In this document: positions 7,877 to 16,366 of the stretch, in pieces | Layout of the letters: every line of letters starts with the position of its first letter | Numbering within the stretch: the stretch's first letter is position 1 | NCBI RefSeq assembly: GCF_042654065.1 | Contig: NZ_JBHSFP010000026.1 | Coordinates: 71,468-135,467 of the forward strand | DNA from: Sphaerisporangium dianthi | GTDB taxonomy: Bacteria; Actinomycetota; Actinomycetes; Streptosporangiales; Streptosporangiaceae | Direction of reading: 5' to 3' | Length of the DNA: 64,000 nucleotides | Notes under the pieces: generated by a model | Databases searched by the model: none | Told to the model about the DNA's origin: nothing | The model's input: the letters and a program-made list of their open reading frames with translations, nothing else | Position numbers and translations under genes: made by a program

Positions 7877-8925
7877 CCGCCGGCGCCCCGGCCACCGTCC
7901 ACGTCCACGTCCACGTCCACGTCCACGTCCACGTCCACGTCCACGTCCACGTCCACGACGATCTTGCCGGTGGCGGCGCCCGCCTCCACCAGGCCGTGCG
8001 CCTCGGCGACGGTCGCGAGGGTGAAGCGGCGCGGGTCGAGCAAGGGTGCGAGGGCTCCGGCGTCGGCGAGCGCGGCCGCCTCGCGCATGATCTCCCCGTG
8101 GTGGTCGCGCCCGCGGCCGGTCAGCATCGGCAGCAGGGTGAAGACGCCGGAGTAGGTGGCGCCCCGGAACGACAGCGGGGCGAGGCTGTGCGCCCCCCAC
8201 CCCAAGGCGCTGACCACGTGACCGGTGTAGGTGCGGACCGCGGCGAAGGAGGCGTCGAGGGTCTCGCCGCCGACGGTGTCGAAGACGACGTCGAAGCCCT
8301 CCCCACCGGTGTGCTCGCCGACGTAGTCCTCAACCGGAGTGGTGCTGTGGTCGATCGGGGTGGCGCCGAGGCGCCGGATGGTCGCAAGGCTGCGGGTGGA
8401 CCCGGTGGCGAAGACCTCGCCGCCGCGTGCCCGGGCCAGCTGGACGGCCACATGCCCGATGCCTCCGGCCCCGCCGTGCACCAGCACCTTGTGCCCCTCC
8501 CGCACGGCGGCCCGGTCGACCAGGGCCTCCCAGGCGGTGACGAACACCAGCGGCAGCGCCGCGGCCTCACGCGTGCCCAGCGACGCGGGCTTTCTGGCCA
8601 GCAGCCGCGCGTCCACGGCGGCGAACTCGGCGAGCGAGCCCTGAAGGTCGCCGACCCCGCCGGTGAGCCCGAAGACCTCGTCGCCGGGGGCGAACCCGGT
8701 GACGCCCTCCCCGACCCGTTCGACCACGCCCGCCAGGTCCAGGCCCAGGACGGCGGGCAGCCGGGTGCGGGCGTGGGCGGCCCTGCCGGCGCGGATCTTG
8801 GTGTCCAGCGGGTTGACCCCGCTTGCTCCTACGCGTACCAGGACCTGGCCGGGGCCGGCCGTGGGGGTCTCGATCTCGCTCAGGGTCAGGGGACCGCCGA
8901 ACTCTCGCAGCACTATCGCGCGCAT
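7846..8925 (-). CDS. zinc-free MDR quinone oxidoreductase with (Val-Asp)10 tail
   Basis: NAD(P)H:quinone oxidoreductase-like medium-chain dehydrogenase, 359 aa. GroES-like N-terminal domain (about 1-120, PGQVLVRVGASGVNPLDTKI), Rossmann domain with the nucleotide loop HGGAGGIGHVAVQLA (about 150-165), and the family's usual end at ATGKIV. The protein then continues with ten Val-Asp repeats encoded by ten GTGGAC hexamers and a Gly/Ala/Arg-rich tail, both absent from ordinary relatives. ATG 8925 follows AAAGGTG. A TetR-type operator (9060-9073) lies 135 bp upstream, so it is probably induced through the adjacent TetR. Confidence 0.88.
   Translation of the reverse strand: MRAIVLREFGGPLTLSEIETPTAGPGQVLVRVGASGVNPLDTKIRAGRAAHARTRLPAVLGLDLAGVVERVGEGVTGFAPGDEVFGLTGGVGDLQGSLAEFAAVDARLLARKPASLGTREAAALPLVFVTAWEALVDRAAVREGHKVLVHGGAGGIGHVAVQLARARGGEVFATGSTRSLATIRRLGATPIDHSTTPVEDYVGEHTGGEGFDVVFDTVGGETLDASFAAVRTYTGHVVSALGWGAHSLAPLSFRGATYSGVFTLLPMLTGRGRDHHGEIMREAAALADAGALAPLLDPRRFTLATVAEAHGLVEAGAATGKIVVDVDVDVDVDVDVDVDVDVDGGRGAGGQRAGGAAAS
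7897..7956. repeat. hexanucleotide tandem repeat, (GTCCAC)10
   Basis: Ten perfect copies of GTCCAC on the plus strand (GTGGAC on minus) with no interruptions. It lies inside the 3' end of the oxidoreductase gene, where it encodes alternating Val-Asp. The six-base unit keeps frame when copy number changes, so it can lengthen or shorten the tail without inactivating the gene. Confidence 0.97.
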
Positions 8926-9059
8926 GGGAAATCACCTTTCTCGTGTTCGTACCGCTATTGGGCCGGCGCGACTCCGGGGCAAGTGGGCATGCCCGGACGG
9001 CGCTTGTTCTCGGGCGTTCGGGCGGAGATCGGGCCGTCGCTCCACCAGCCCGATAAAAC

Positions 9060-9073
9060 AGACAGGTCTGTCT
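9060..9073. promoter_or_regulatory. TetR operator upstream of the MDR gene
   Basis: AGACAGGTCTGTCT, arms AGACAG/CTGTCT around GT, between the TetR stop and the oxidoreductase start. The same core (GACAGGTCTGTCT) recurs upstream of the TetR gene at 9770-9783. Confidence 0.72.
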
Positions 9074-9126
9074 TTTTCGGCCGTGGGACCTGACACGCCG
9101 CAGCTGAGGCGCATCAGGCGGCCGGG

Positions 9127-9711
9127 TCAGGCCGGGGCGGGACAGGAACGCTCGATCAGCGCCCGCGCCGCGGCCTTGGCGGCGGCGGGCATGGCAGGGT
9201 CCTGTTCGAGCTTGCCCGCGGCCAGGGTGCCGTCGATGAGCAGGGTCAGCTGGAGCGCCAGGCCATCGGCGTCCGCGGCTCCGGCCGCCTCGGCGAGCTC
9301 GCGCACCCAGCCGCGCACGGCCCGCTTGTGCTCGACCGTCACGGCATAGGGCAGGCTTCCCGGCTCGCTCTCGGCCGCCGCGTTGATGAACGGGCACCCG
9401 TGGAAGCCGTGCCGGGCGTACGCCCCGGCCACCGCGTCGAACAGGCCCACCATCCGCTCGCGGGGGTCGTCCCCCGCCGCCAGCGCGGCCCGGCGCAGTT
9501 TGCCGCGCCATGAGTGGTCCGTGCGGCGCAGATAGGCCGCGGCCAGTTCGTCCTTGGACGGGAAGTGGACGTACAGCGTCGACTTGGCCACGCCGGACTC
9601 GGCGATGATGCGGTCGACGCCCACGCCGCGCAACCCGTGCGCGGCGAACAGGTCGCCGGCCGTGGTCAGGATGCGCTCGCGCGCGGGAAGACGCTTCGCG
9701 GTCGTGGTCAT
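9127..9711 (-). CDS. TetR family regulator
   Basis: TetR/AcrR repressor, 194 aa. The N-terminal HTH (about 10-55: RERILTTAGDLFAAHGLRGVGVDRIIAESGVAKSTLYVHFPSKDEL, quoted in part by position) has the canonical K-STLY-HF recognition helix; the all-helical C-terminal domain contains GFHGCPFINAAAE. I chose the ATG at 9711 over more distal starts because the longer N terminus is out of character for the family. Same orientation as the downstream oxidoreductase. Two matching operators, one before each gene, indicate autoregulation plus control of the enzyme. Confidence 0.9.
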   Translation of the reverse strand: MTTTAKRLPARERILTTAGDLFAAHGLRGVGVDRIIAESGVAKSTLYVHFPSKDELAAAYLRRTDHSWRGKLRRAALAAGDDPRERMVGLFDAVAGAYARHGFHGCPFINAAAESEPGSLPYAVTVEHKRAVRGWVRELAEAAGAADADGLALQLTLLIDGTLAAGKLEQDPAMPAAAKAAARALIERSCPAPA

Positions 9712-9769
9712 GCCGTTCACCCGATCTGTCACCTGGGCCGGCACGCCTGCCGGACCCCTCACAAAATAC

Positions 9770-9783
9770 GGACAGGTCTGTCT
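9770..9783. promoter_or_regulatory. TetR operator upstream of tetR
   Basis: GGACAGGTCTGTCT, matching 9060-9073 at 13 of 14 positions, 58 bp upstream of the TetR start codon. Confidence 0.72.
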
Positions 9784-9999
9784 GATCGCAACCCGGCCCC
9801 CACCACGGGCCGGCGACATGGAGGCGGTCAGGGGGCAGGTGGGTGGCACTTCGAGCGGTCGGATCGGGATCGTCCTCAGCCCTGGCGGGGTATCCGCTCG
9901 TTCCTCGGCTCCGGGACAGCGTGCTCCGCTTCGACGCTACGGCCGAGCCGTCCGCCCGGCGTCGCCGGGCCGCCGCTGGGCGTGATTGCTGCCGGGACT

Positions 10000-10019
10000 C
10001 CCCCTGATCCGGGGGTTTT
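10000..10019 (+). terminator. weak terminator-like hairpin before trpB
   Basis: CCCCC-TGATCC-GGGGG followed by TTTT. The stem has only five G-C pairs, but the T-run is unusual for this sequence. It would insulate the trpB operon from upstream readthrough, or act as a short attenuator if transcription starts upstream. Confidence 0.35.
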
Positions 10020-10039
10020 CCGACCGGAGGCTCTGGGCT

Positions 10040-10055
10040 ACTGTTCTAGAACAGT
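10040..10055. promoter_or_regulatory. perfect 16-bp palindrome, probable GntR operator
   Basis: ACTGTTCTAGAACAGT is a perfect palindrome 19 bp before the trpB start codon. The only regulator in the operon is the HutC-type GntR encoded third, so this is its most likely autoregulatory site. Confidence 0.68.
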
Positions 10056-10074
10056 CGAGAGAGAGAAGACGATC

Positions 10075-11289
10075 ATGGACGAGATGTCCTGGTCCGGCCG
10101 GCAGGGCGTCACGGTGCCCGCCGCCCGCGCGATGAGCGACCCCGGCGTCACCGGCCGGTTCGGAACCTATGGCGGGCGGTACGTGCCGGAGTCGCTGATC
10201 CCGGCCTGCCACGAGATCGAGACGGCGTTCCGCGAGGCCTGGAGCGACCCGGAGTTCCGGGGCAGGCTCGACACCCTGCTCACGGTCTACGCCGGCCGCC
10301 CCACTCCGTTGACCCCCGCCTGGCGGCTCTCCCGTGAGCTCGGCATCACCCTGTTGCTCAAACGCGAGGATCTCACGCACACCGGCTCACACAAGATCAA
10401 CAACGTGCTCGGCCAGGCGCTGCTCGCTCACCGGATGGGCAAGCAACGGCTGCTGGCCGAGACCGGCGCGGGCCAGCACGGCGTCGCCACGGCCACCGCC
10501 GCGGCGCTCCTCGGCCTCAAGGCGACCGTGTTCATGGGCGAGCGCGACATCGAACGGCAGGAGCTCAACGTCCTGCGGATGAACGTGCTGGGCGCGGAGG
10601 TCGTGCCGGTCACGACCGGCAGCCGCACCCTCAAGGACGCCTGCAACGAGGCGATGCGGCACTGGGTGTCGTCGGTGGACGACTCCTACTACTGCCTCGG
10701 GTCGGTGATGGGCCCGCATCCCTATCCGTGGATGGTGCGCGAGTTCCAGCGGGTGATCGGCGAGGAGGCCCGCGCCCAGTGCGCCGCCGAACTCCCCGTC
10801 GGCGTGCCCGACTACGTGGTCGCCTGCGTCGGCGGCGGCTCCAACGCCGCGGGCACGTTCGCCGGCTTCGCCGGCACCACCGCCCGGCTCGTCGGGGTCG
10901 AGGCCGAGGGCGGCGCGGCGGCGACCTTCGGCAGGGCCGGGGTGCTGCACGGCTTCCGCTCGCTGGTCCTGCAGGACGAGGACGGCCAGGTGAGAGAGGC
11001 CCATTCGGTCGCGGCCGGCCTCGACTATCCCGGGATCGGCCCCGAGCACGCCCATCTGCGCGACTCAGGACGCGCCCGCTACGAGACCGTGAACGACGAA
11101 GAGGTCGTCCAGGCGCTGCTGTGCCTGGCCCGCACCGAGGGGATCCTGGCCGCGCTGGAGTCCTCGCACGCCGTGGCCTGGGTGATCCGGGCCGCCAAGT
11201 CCGGCGAGATCGCGCCGGGGTCGACCGTGATGCTGACCCTCTCCGGCAGGGGAGACAAGGACATCGCCTCCATCAAGGATCTGATGTGA
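10075..11289 (+). CDS. trpB: tryptophan synthase beta subunit
   Basis: PLP-dependent beta subunit that joins indole and L-serine to L-tryptophan. 404 aa, the normal length. The PLP lysine is K107 in HTGSHKINN; the phosphate-binding loop is VGGGSNAAG; LLAETGAGQHG carries the catalytic Glu; the C terminus LSGRGDKDI is typical. ATG 10075 follows GAGAGAGAAG. It overlaps trpA (ATGTGA) and forms an operon trpB-trpA-gntR with no trpC, trpD or trpE nearby. A separate copy from the housekeeping trp operon, perhaps serving a tryptophan-derived product or stress supply, is inference. Confidence 0.95.
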   Translation: MDEMSWSGRQGVTVPAARAMSDPGVTGRFGTYGGRYVPESLIPACHEIETAFREAWSDPEFRGRLDTLLTVYAGRPTPLTPAWRLSRELGITLLLKREDLTHTGSHKINNVLGQALLAHRMGKQRLLAETGAGQHGVATATAAALLGLKATVFMGERDIERQELNVLRMNVLGAEVVPVTTGSRTLKDACNEAMRHWVSSVDDSYYCLGSVMGPHPYPWMVREFQRVIGEEARAQCAAELPVGVPDYVVACVGGGSNAAGTFAGFAGTTARLVGVEAEGGAAATFGRAGVLHGFRSLVLQDEDGQVREAHSVAAGLDYPGIGPEHAHLRDSGRARYETVNDEEVVQALLCLARTEGILAALESSHAVAWVIRAAKSGEIAPGSTVMLTLSGRGDKDIASIKDLM

Positions 11290-12071
11290 CCCGATCCCTG
11301 GAAGAGTTCCTGATCGCGCGCCGTGGCACGGGGCGTCCCCTGCTGGTGCCCTACGTCACCGCCGGGGTCACCCCCGGGTGGACGGACGTCGTCCACGCCT
11401 ACGCCGACGCCGGAGCCGACGCCGTCGAGCTGGGCTTTCCCTTCTCCGATCCCATGCTGGACGGCGTCACGATCCAGGAGGCCTCCGACCGGGCCATCGC
11501 GGCCGGGACCACGGTCAAGGGAATCCTCGAGAAGGTCGCGACGCTCGACGTCGACGTGCCGCTCATCGCGATGACCTACAGCAATCTGGTGGTGCAGCGG
11601 AGCGCCGCGGACTTCTGCGCGGCGCTCACCGCGAGCGGGCTGCGCGGGCTGATCGTGCCCGACGCGCCCCTGGAGGAGGCCGGGGAACTGGCGGACGCCG
11701 CGGCGGCCGAGGGCCTGGATCTCGTGCTGCTCGCCGCTCCGACCTCCTCCCGGGCCAGGCTGCGCGAGATCACCGAGCGCAGCCGGGGCTTCGTCTACGC
11801 CCTGACCCGCATGGGCACCACCGGCGAGCGCGGCGAGATCTCCGAGCGGGCCGCCCGGCTCGGCCGCGAGCTCAAGGGACTCACCGACCGGCCGGTCCTG
11901 TTCGGTTTCGGGGTCTCCAGCCCGGCGCAGGCCGCCGAGCTGGCCGATCACGCCGACGGCGTCGTGGTGGCTTCGGCGCTGATGCGCAAGCTTCTCGACG
12001 GCGCCCGGCCACGCGAGCTGGGAGAATACGTGGCGAGCATTCGACGCGCACTCGACCAGGGAGCCAGATGA
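11286..12071 (+). CDS. trpA: tryptophan synthase alpha subunit
   Basis: TIM-barrel subunit that cleaves indole-3-glycerol phosphate and channels indole to TrpB. 261 aa. The two catalytic acids are present: E48 in VELGFPFSDP and D59 in MLDGVTIQ, corresponding to Glu49/Asp60 of the Salmonella enzyme. The flexible loop YALTRMGTTGERGE and the phosphate-binding GFGVSSPAQA are also intact. MLDGV replaces the usual LADGP next to the catalytic Asp. The GTG start at 11286 overlaps the trpB stop; the gene's own stop overlaps gntR (ATGA), so all three are translationally coupled. Confidence 0.94.
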   Translation: MTRSLEEFLIARRGTGRPLLVPYVTAGVTPGWTDVVHAYADAGADAVELGFPFSDPMLDGVTIQEASDRAIAAGTTVKGILEKVATLDVDVPLIAMTYSNLVVQRSAADFCAALTASGLRGLIVPDAPLEEAGELADAAAAEGLDLVLLAAPTSSRARLREITERSRGFVYALTRMGTTGERGEISERAARLGRELKGLTDRPVLFGFGVSSPAQAAELADHADGVVVASALMRKLLDGARPRELGEYVASIRRALDQGAR

Positions 12072-12814
12072 GCAGTACGCCCCGCTACCGCGCCATCGCC
12101 GACGACCTGACCCACAAGATCAAGTCGGGGCACTACCGCGCGGGCGAGGCGTTGCCCGCGCAGCGTGAGCTCAGCGCCTCCTACGGCGTGACGATGATGA
12201 CGCTGCGGCAGGCGTTGCAGGTCCTCAGCGGCGAGGGTCTGATCGTCCAGCGGGCCGGCCGCGGCACTTATGTGACACCGGTCAGCGCGGAGTACCCCCT
12301 CGACACGCTGCGAAGCCTCGGCGACGACCTCCGCCGGCAGGGGCACCCCCTGCGGACCGAGGTGCTGTCGGCCGCGATCCGGCCGGCCCCGCGCTCGCTC
12401 ACCCCGCTGCTGGGCGACGCGCCGGCCGAGCGCCGGGCGCTCAGGCTGGCACGCGTACGGCATCTGCTGGGCCGGCCCGCCGTCCACCAGATCTCCTGGA
12501 TCGCCGAGCCGCACGCCTCGGCGATCAAGGGGACCGACTTCACCGAGACCCCGCTGTACACCGCGCTCACCGATGCCGGCGCGCGAGTGCACCGGGCGAC
12601 CGAACGGGTCAGGCCGGCCCTGCTCACCGCCCCGATCGCGGCGCGGCTGCGGCACCCGGCGGGCAGCCCGGTCTTCGTCAGCGAACGGGCGACCTATGAC
12701 GACCAGGGCGCCCTGATCGTCATGGACCATGCCACGATCCTCGGCGAGTGGATGGAGATCAGGGCCGAGCGCAAGGCCACGGACCTGTCGCTGCACTGGG
12801 TCTCCCAGCACTGA
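12068..12814 (+). CDS. GntR/HutC family regulator of the trpBA operon
   Basis: 248-aa regulator with an N-terminal winged helix (about 5-72, YRAIADDLTHKIKSGHYRAGEALPAQRELS, by position) and a C-terminal UTRA ligand-binding domain (about 95-240, with FVSERATYDDQGALIVMDHATI). It is the last gene of the trpB-trpA-gntR operon, overlapping trpA by 4 bp. The perfect palindrome at 10040-10055 is the obvious operator, making this an autoregulated ligand-responsive trpBA cassette. The ligand is unknown. A GC-rich imperfect dyad right after the stop (12814-12831) may end transcription. Confidence 0.9.
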   Translation: MSSTPRYRAIADDLTHKIKSGHYRAGEALPAQRELSASYGVTMMTLRQALQVLSGEGLIVQRAGRGTYVTPVSAEYPLDTLRSLGDDLRRQGHPLRTEVLSAAIRPAPRSLTPLLGDAPAERRALRLARVRHLLGRPAVHQISWIAEPHASAIKGTDFTETPLYTALTDAGARVHRATERVRPALLTAPIAARLRHPAGSPVFVSERATYDDQGALIVMDHATILGEWMEIRAERKATDLSLHWVSQH

Positions 12815-12856
12815 CCGTCCCGGTACGGGCGGATCTTCAAGACCCTTACAGGACCC

Positions 12857-15800
12857 TCATGGGATGAGGCGCCCGAGCGCCTCATCCCTGGGCAGCTCGG
12901 CGCCGAGGCGGTAGCACTGCTCGTAGGCCTCCTCGCCGAGCCGCCCGCGCAGGGCCTCCGCCAACCTGCGCAGCTCAGGGTCTCCCTGATCGAAGGCGCC
13001 GCGGATGGCCCGGCTCATCCCAAGGGCGGTGGCCGCGCCAGAGGAATCGCCCTCCAGCCAGAGCAGCCAGGCGAGCAGCTGCGCGCCGGCGGCAGGGTCA
13101 CGCGCGGCGTTGGCGCCGTGGATGGCGAACACCGCCCGCACCACCTCGGGCAGCAGCGCCCGTGCCTTTCCGGCCTCTCCTGCGGCCAGCAGGTTCGCCA
13201 TCCTGGCCGGGGCCGCACGCCCGGCGGGCAGCGACAGCTCGCGCGCGAGCTCCTCCAGCCGGTCGAGCGCCTGTTCGGCCCGCTCCACATCGCCGGAACG
13301 CCGATGCGTCTCCGCCAGACACAGCAGCAGCTCGATCTCCGAGTGCAGCGGCCCGCGGTCGCGGACCTGCGCGCGCGCCTCTTCCAGCCCCGCGAGGGCG
13401 CCCCCCAGGTCGCCCTGGCGTCCGCGCTCGGCGGCGAGGGCGGTGCGGAAGTACAACTCCTCCTCCCACAGGTGGAACGGCGTCACCAGGCCGAGGCTGC
13501 GGTTGAGTGCTGCGATGGCCGCGTCGTGGTCACCTTCCACCGAATGCGCACGCGCGACACCCGAGAGCGTGACGGCCAGGCCGTACCTCTCCCCGGTCCC
13601 CTCGAACACCCGCAACGCCTCGGCGCGCGCGGCGGCGGCGCCCGCCCAGTCGCCGCGGTCGGCACGGATGAAGGCCTCCACCCAGAACGCGCAGCCGCGT
13701 GCCCAGACATCGGGACGCTCCTTGACCCGGCTCAGCTCGCGATCGGCGAGCTCGTCCAGACCGAGGAAGTACGCCATGGGCAGGACCATCAGGACCAGCA
13801 GCGGGTAGCGCTCCATCGCGCCCGTGCGCACGCACTCCTCGATCGCCGCGGGGCTCACCGTGATCACTGCGGTGAAGGCGGCCCGGACGTCCTCGGGCAG
13901 CTCGTCGCCGAAGCGCAGCACCTCGTTCACCAGGGTGACGAACCGGGGATCGAAGCGCACGTTCCAGTGCGAGTAGAGCGGGCCGAGCAGCCGCCAGGCG
14001 GTCTGCGCGTCGCCGCCGTCAATGGCGGCGCGCAGGGCGAAGACCATGTTGTCGTGCTCGTCGTCGAACAGGGCCAGTGAGTCCATCTGCGCGTGCGCAC
14101 GCAGCATGGGCTCGTGCTCCTCGGCCAGGTCGGCGAAGTAGCGGGAGAAGCGCGAGCGGACCTCCTCGCGCTCGTCGGCCGCGAGCAGGCGGCTGCCCGC
14201 GTAGGCGCGGATGGTCTCCAGCATTCGGTAGCGGTCGCCGGCCTCGACCACGATCGACTTGTCGATCAGCGAGCCGAGCACGTAGACGACGTCGGCCTCC
14301 GTCAGCACCCCGCCGGAGCAGATCGCCTCGACCGCCTCCTCGCGTGCGCCCGCCGGGAAGATCGACATCCGACGGGCGAGCACCCGCTCCTCCTCGGTCA
14401 GCAGGTCCCAGCTCCACTCGATCACCGCGAGCAGGGTGCGCTGGCGCGGCATGGCCGCCCTGTTACCCGAGCTCAGCAGCCGGAAGCGGTCGTCGAGCCG
14501 CCTGGCGATCTGGTCGGCCCCCATCGAGCGCAGCCGCGCCGCCGCCAGCTCCAGGGCCAGGGGCAGTCCGTCGAGCCTGCGGCAGATGTCGACGACCGGT
14601 CCCGCCGTCTGCCCGTCCAGCGCGAAGCCAGGCCGTACGGCTGCCGCCCGGTCCACGAACAGCCGGACGGCGTCGGCGTCGGCGAGCGGGCCTAGCGGGC
14701 ACAGCGCCTCACCGGGGATGCCGAGCGACTCTCTGCTGGTGGTCAGGATGCGCAGCCGCGGCAGCCGGTCGAGCAGCGAACCGGCCAGACCGGCCGCGGC
14801 GTCGACCAGGTGCTCGCAGTTGTCCAGCACCAGGACGGCATCCTCGCTGCCGAGCAGTTCGGCCACCTGGTCGGCCGCCGAGCCGTGACCGAGCTCGGCA
14901 GGACGGTACTCACGGGGGCTCAGCACACCGAGCAGTTCCTCGGCCAGCCGGTCGGGCACGCTCACCCCGGCGAGCGACACGAAGTACGCGCGCCCGCGCC
15001 GATGCGCGGGGTGCCGCTCCACCGCCTCCACCGCCAGCCGGGTCTTGCCCGCCCCGCCCGGCCCCACGATCGTGACCAACCGGGACGTGTTCATCAGCCC
15101 GGCCAGCAGCTCCAGCTCCGAGTCGCGGCCGACGAAGCTGCTCACCTGCGATGGCAGGCGGCCGGGCGACGCCTCCGGGCGAGGGGCAGGCAGGTCCAGC
15201 TCCCCGCGCAGCAGCGCCAGATGGATCCGCTGCAGCTCCTGCGACGGGTCGACGCCGAGCTCGTCGGCCAGCCGCTCGCGGATCTCCTCGTAGGCGGCGA
15301 GCGCGTCGGACCGCCGACCGGCCGAGTACAGAGCTCGCATCCGCAGCCCGGCCAGGCGCTCGCGCAGCGGGTGGCGCGAGACCGTCGTCTCCAGCTCGGG
15401 CAGGATGGTCGCCTGCCATCCGAGAAGCAGCTCCGCCTCGAACCTGTCCTCCTGGGCCGCCAGCCGCAGATCCTGCAGGCGTGCGGCGGGCGGCCCGGCG
15501 AAGGCGGCCAGCGACGGCAGATCCCCCAGGGCCTCGCCCTGCCACAGGGCCAGCGCCTCGAACAGGACCGCTGCCGCCTCCACGGCCCGGCCCGCGGCCA
15601 GCTCGCGCCTGCCGCGCTCGCTCAGCTCCTCGAACCCGGTCGCGTCGATGTCCTCAGCGGAAAGCACCAGGCGGTATCCGCCTGGTGCGGATTCCACGGC
15701 AACCTCACCGCGCAGTGCCTTGCGTAGCCGGGAGACCGCCGCCTGCAGGGCGTTGGCCGCGTCCGCCGGCGGCTCCTCGCCCCACAGGTCGTCGATCAGC

Positions 15801-15934
15801 GAGTCCGTGGTGACCAGGCGACCCGGGTCCAGGGCGAGCCGGGCCAGCAGCATGCGCTGCCGGGGCCCTCCCATGTCGATGGGCCGGCCGTCACGCCCGA
15901 TCGCGGCGACCGGTCCAAGGAGCCGGATCCGCAT
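12857..15934 (-). CDS. AfsR/SARP-type large transcriptional regulator
   Basis: 1025-aa regulator of the AfsR/DnrI (SARP) group. Domains: OmpR-like winged helix (1-95), bacterial transcriptional activation domain (about 96-245), NB-ARC/STAND ATPase with Walker A GPGGAGKTR (291-299) and Walker B VLVLDNCEH (367-375), then an all-helical TPR-like C-terminal half. ATG 15934 follows GAGGGG. The open frame continues upstream into a relic ABC ATPase, but that part is a fusion by chance and is excluded. The large STAND architecture suggests a pathway-wide activator; no biosynthetic cluster is visible here, only the decayed exporter cassette. Confidence 0.92.
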   Translation of the reverse strand: MRIRLLGPVAAIGRDGRPIDMGGPRQRMLLARLALDPGRLVTTDSLIDDLWGEEPPADAANALQAAVSRLRKALRGEVAVESAPGGYRLVLSAEDIDATGFEELSERGRRELAAGRAVEAAAVLFEALALWQGEALGDLPSLAAFAGPPAARLQDLRLAAQEDRFEAELLLGWQATILPELETTVSRHPLRERLAGLRMRALYSAGRRSDALAAYEEIRERLADELGVDPSQELQRIHLALLRGELDLPAPRPEASPGRLPSQVSSFVGRDSELELLAGLMNTSRLVTIVGPGGAGKTRLAVEAVERHPAHRRGRAYFVSLAGVSVPDRLAEELLGVLSPREYRPAELGHGSAADQVAELLGSEDAVLVLDNCEHLVDAAAGLAGSLLDRLPRLRILTTSRESLGIPGEALCPLGPLADADAVRLFVDRAAAVRPGFALDGQTAGPVVDICRRLDGLPLALELAAARLRSMGADQIARRLDDRFRLLSSGNRAAMPRQRTLLAVIEWSWDLLTEEERVLARRMSIFPAGAREEAVEAICSGGVLTEADVVYVLGSLIDKSIVVEAGDRYRMLETIRAYAGSRLLAADEREEVRSRFSRYFADLAEEHEPMLRAHAQMDSLALFDDEHDNMVFALRAAIDGGDAQTAWRLLGPLYSHWNVRFDPRFVTLVNEVLRFGDELPEDVRAAFTAVITVSPAAIEECVRTGAMERYPLLVLMVLPMAYFLGLDELADRELSRVKERPDVWARGCAFWVEAFIRADRGDWAGAAAARAEALRVFEGTGERYGLAVTLSGVARAHSVEGDHDAAIAALNRSLGLVTPFHLWEEELYFRTALAAERGRQGDLGGALAGLEEARAQVRDRGPLHSEIELLLCLAETHRRSGDVERAEQALDRLEELARELSLPAGRAAPARMANLLAAGEAGKARALLPEVVRAVFAIHGANAARDPAAGAQLLAWLLWLEGDSSGAATALGMSRAIRGAFDQGDPELRRLAEALRGRLGEEAYEQCYRLGAELPRDEALGRLIP

Positions 15935-15948
15935 CTCGCCACCCCTCG

Positions 15949-16366
15949 CTACGCCCGGTCGTAGGGCTTCTTGGCCCACAGGTACCCGCCCAGCGCGACG
16001 GCTGCGCTCCAGCCGAGCGCCGGCCACACGGTACCGCCAACGGGTGTCCCCATGATCAGGCCCCTCACCGCCTCGATGATGCTCGCGGATGATCTGCCAC
16101 AGGTCGCGGCGGCTGCGCGGGTCGAGGCCGGTGGTCGGCTCGTCCAGGAAGATGACCTGCGGCCTGCCGACGAGGATCATGGCCAGATCGAGCCTGCGCC
16201 GCATACCGCCCGAGTAGGTGGCGGCCGGCTTGCCCGCCGCGTCCTCGAGATCGAACGAGGACTGGCCGGTGACGCCGATGGCCGCACGGACCTCCTCCGG
16301 CTCCCGCGTCACGTCGTGCCCGGCCACCCGCGCCTGGCCGCCGTCGGCGGCGATGAGGGTGGACAG
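15949..16366 (-). pseudogene. relic of DrrA/DrrB-type ABC exporter (internally deleted ATPase joined to permease end)
   Basis: Remnants of a daunorubicin-resistance-type exporter. The ATPase part keeps GHDV, GVTGQ, the signature YSGGMRRRLDLA and Walker B VIFLDEPTTGLDPRSR, but the N-terminal Walker A region is missing and about 40 residues between GVTGQ and FDLEDAA are gone. After LWQIIREH the frame shifts directly into the C terminus of an ABC-2 permease (VRGLIMGTPVGG...GYLWAKKPYDRA, stop 15949-15951). At least three deletions are needed to explain it, so no functional transporter is made. Confidence 0.8.

Noticed and set aside
7897..7956. Short tandem repeat considered as a CRISPR or variable-number promoter repeat
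   Set aside because: Unit is 6 bp with no spacers and lies within coding sequence.
12857..16327. A 1156-codon open frame that would fuse an ABC ATPase to the AfsR regulator
   Set aside because: The AfsR part has its own ATG with a good ribosome site at 15934, and the upstream part is an internally deleted ATPase that switches into permease sequence in the wrong frame.
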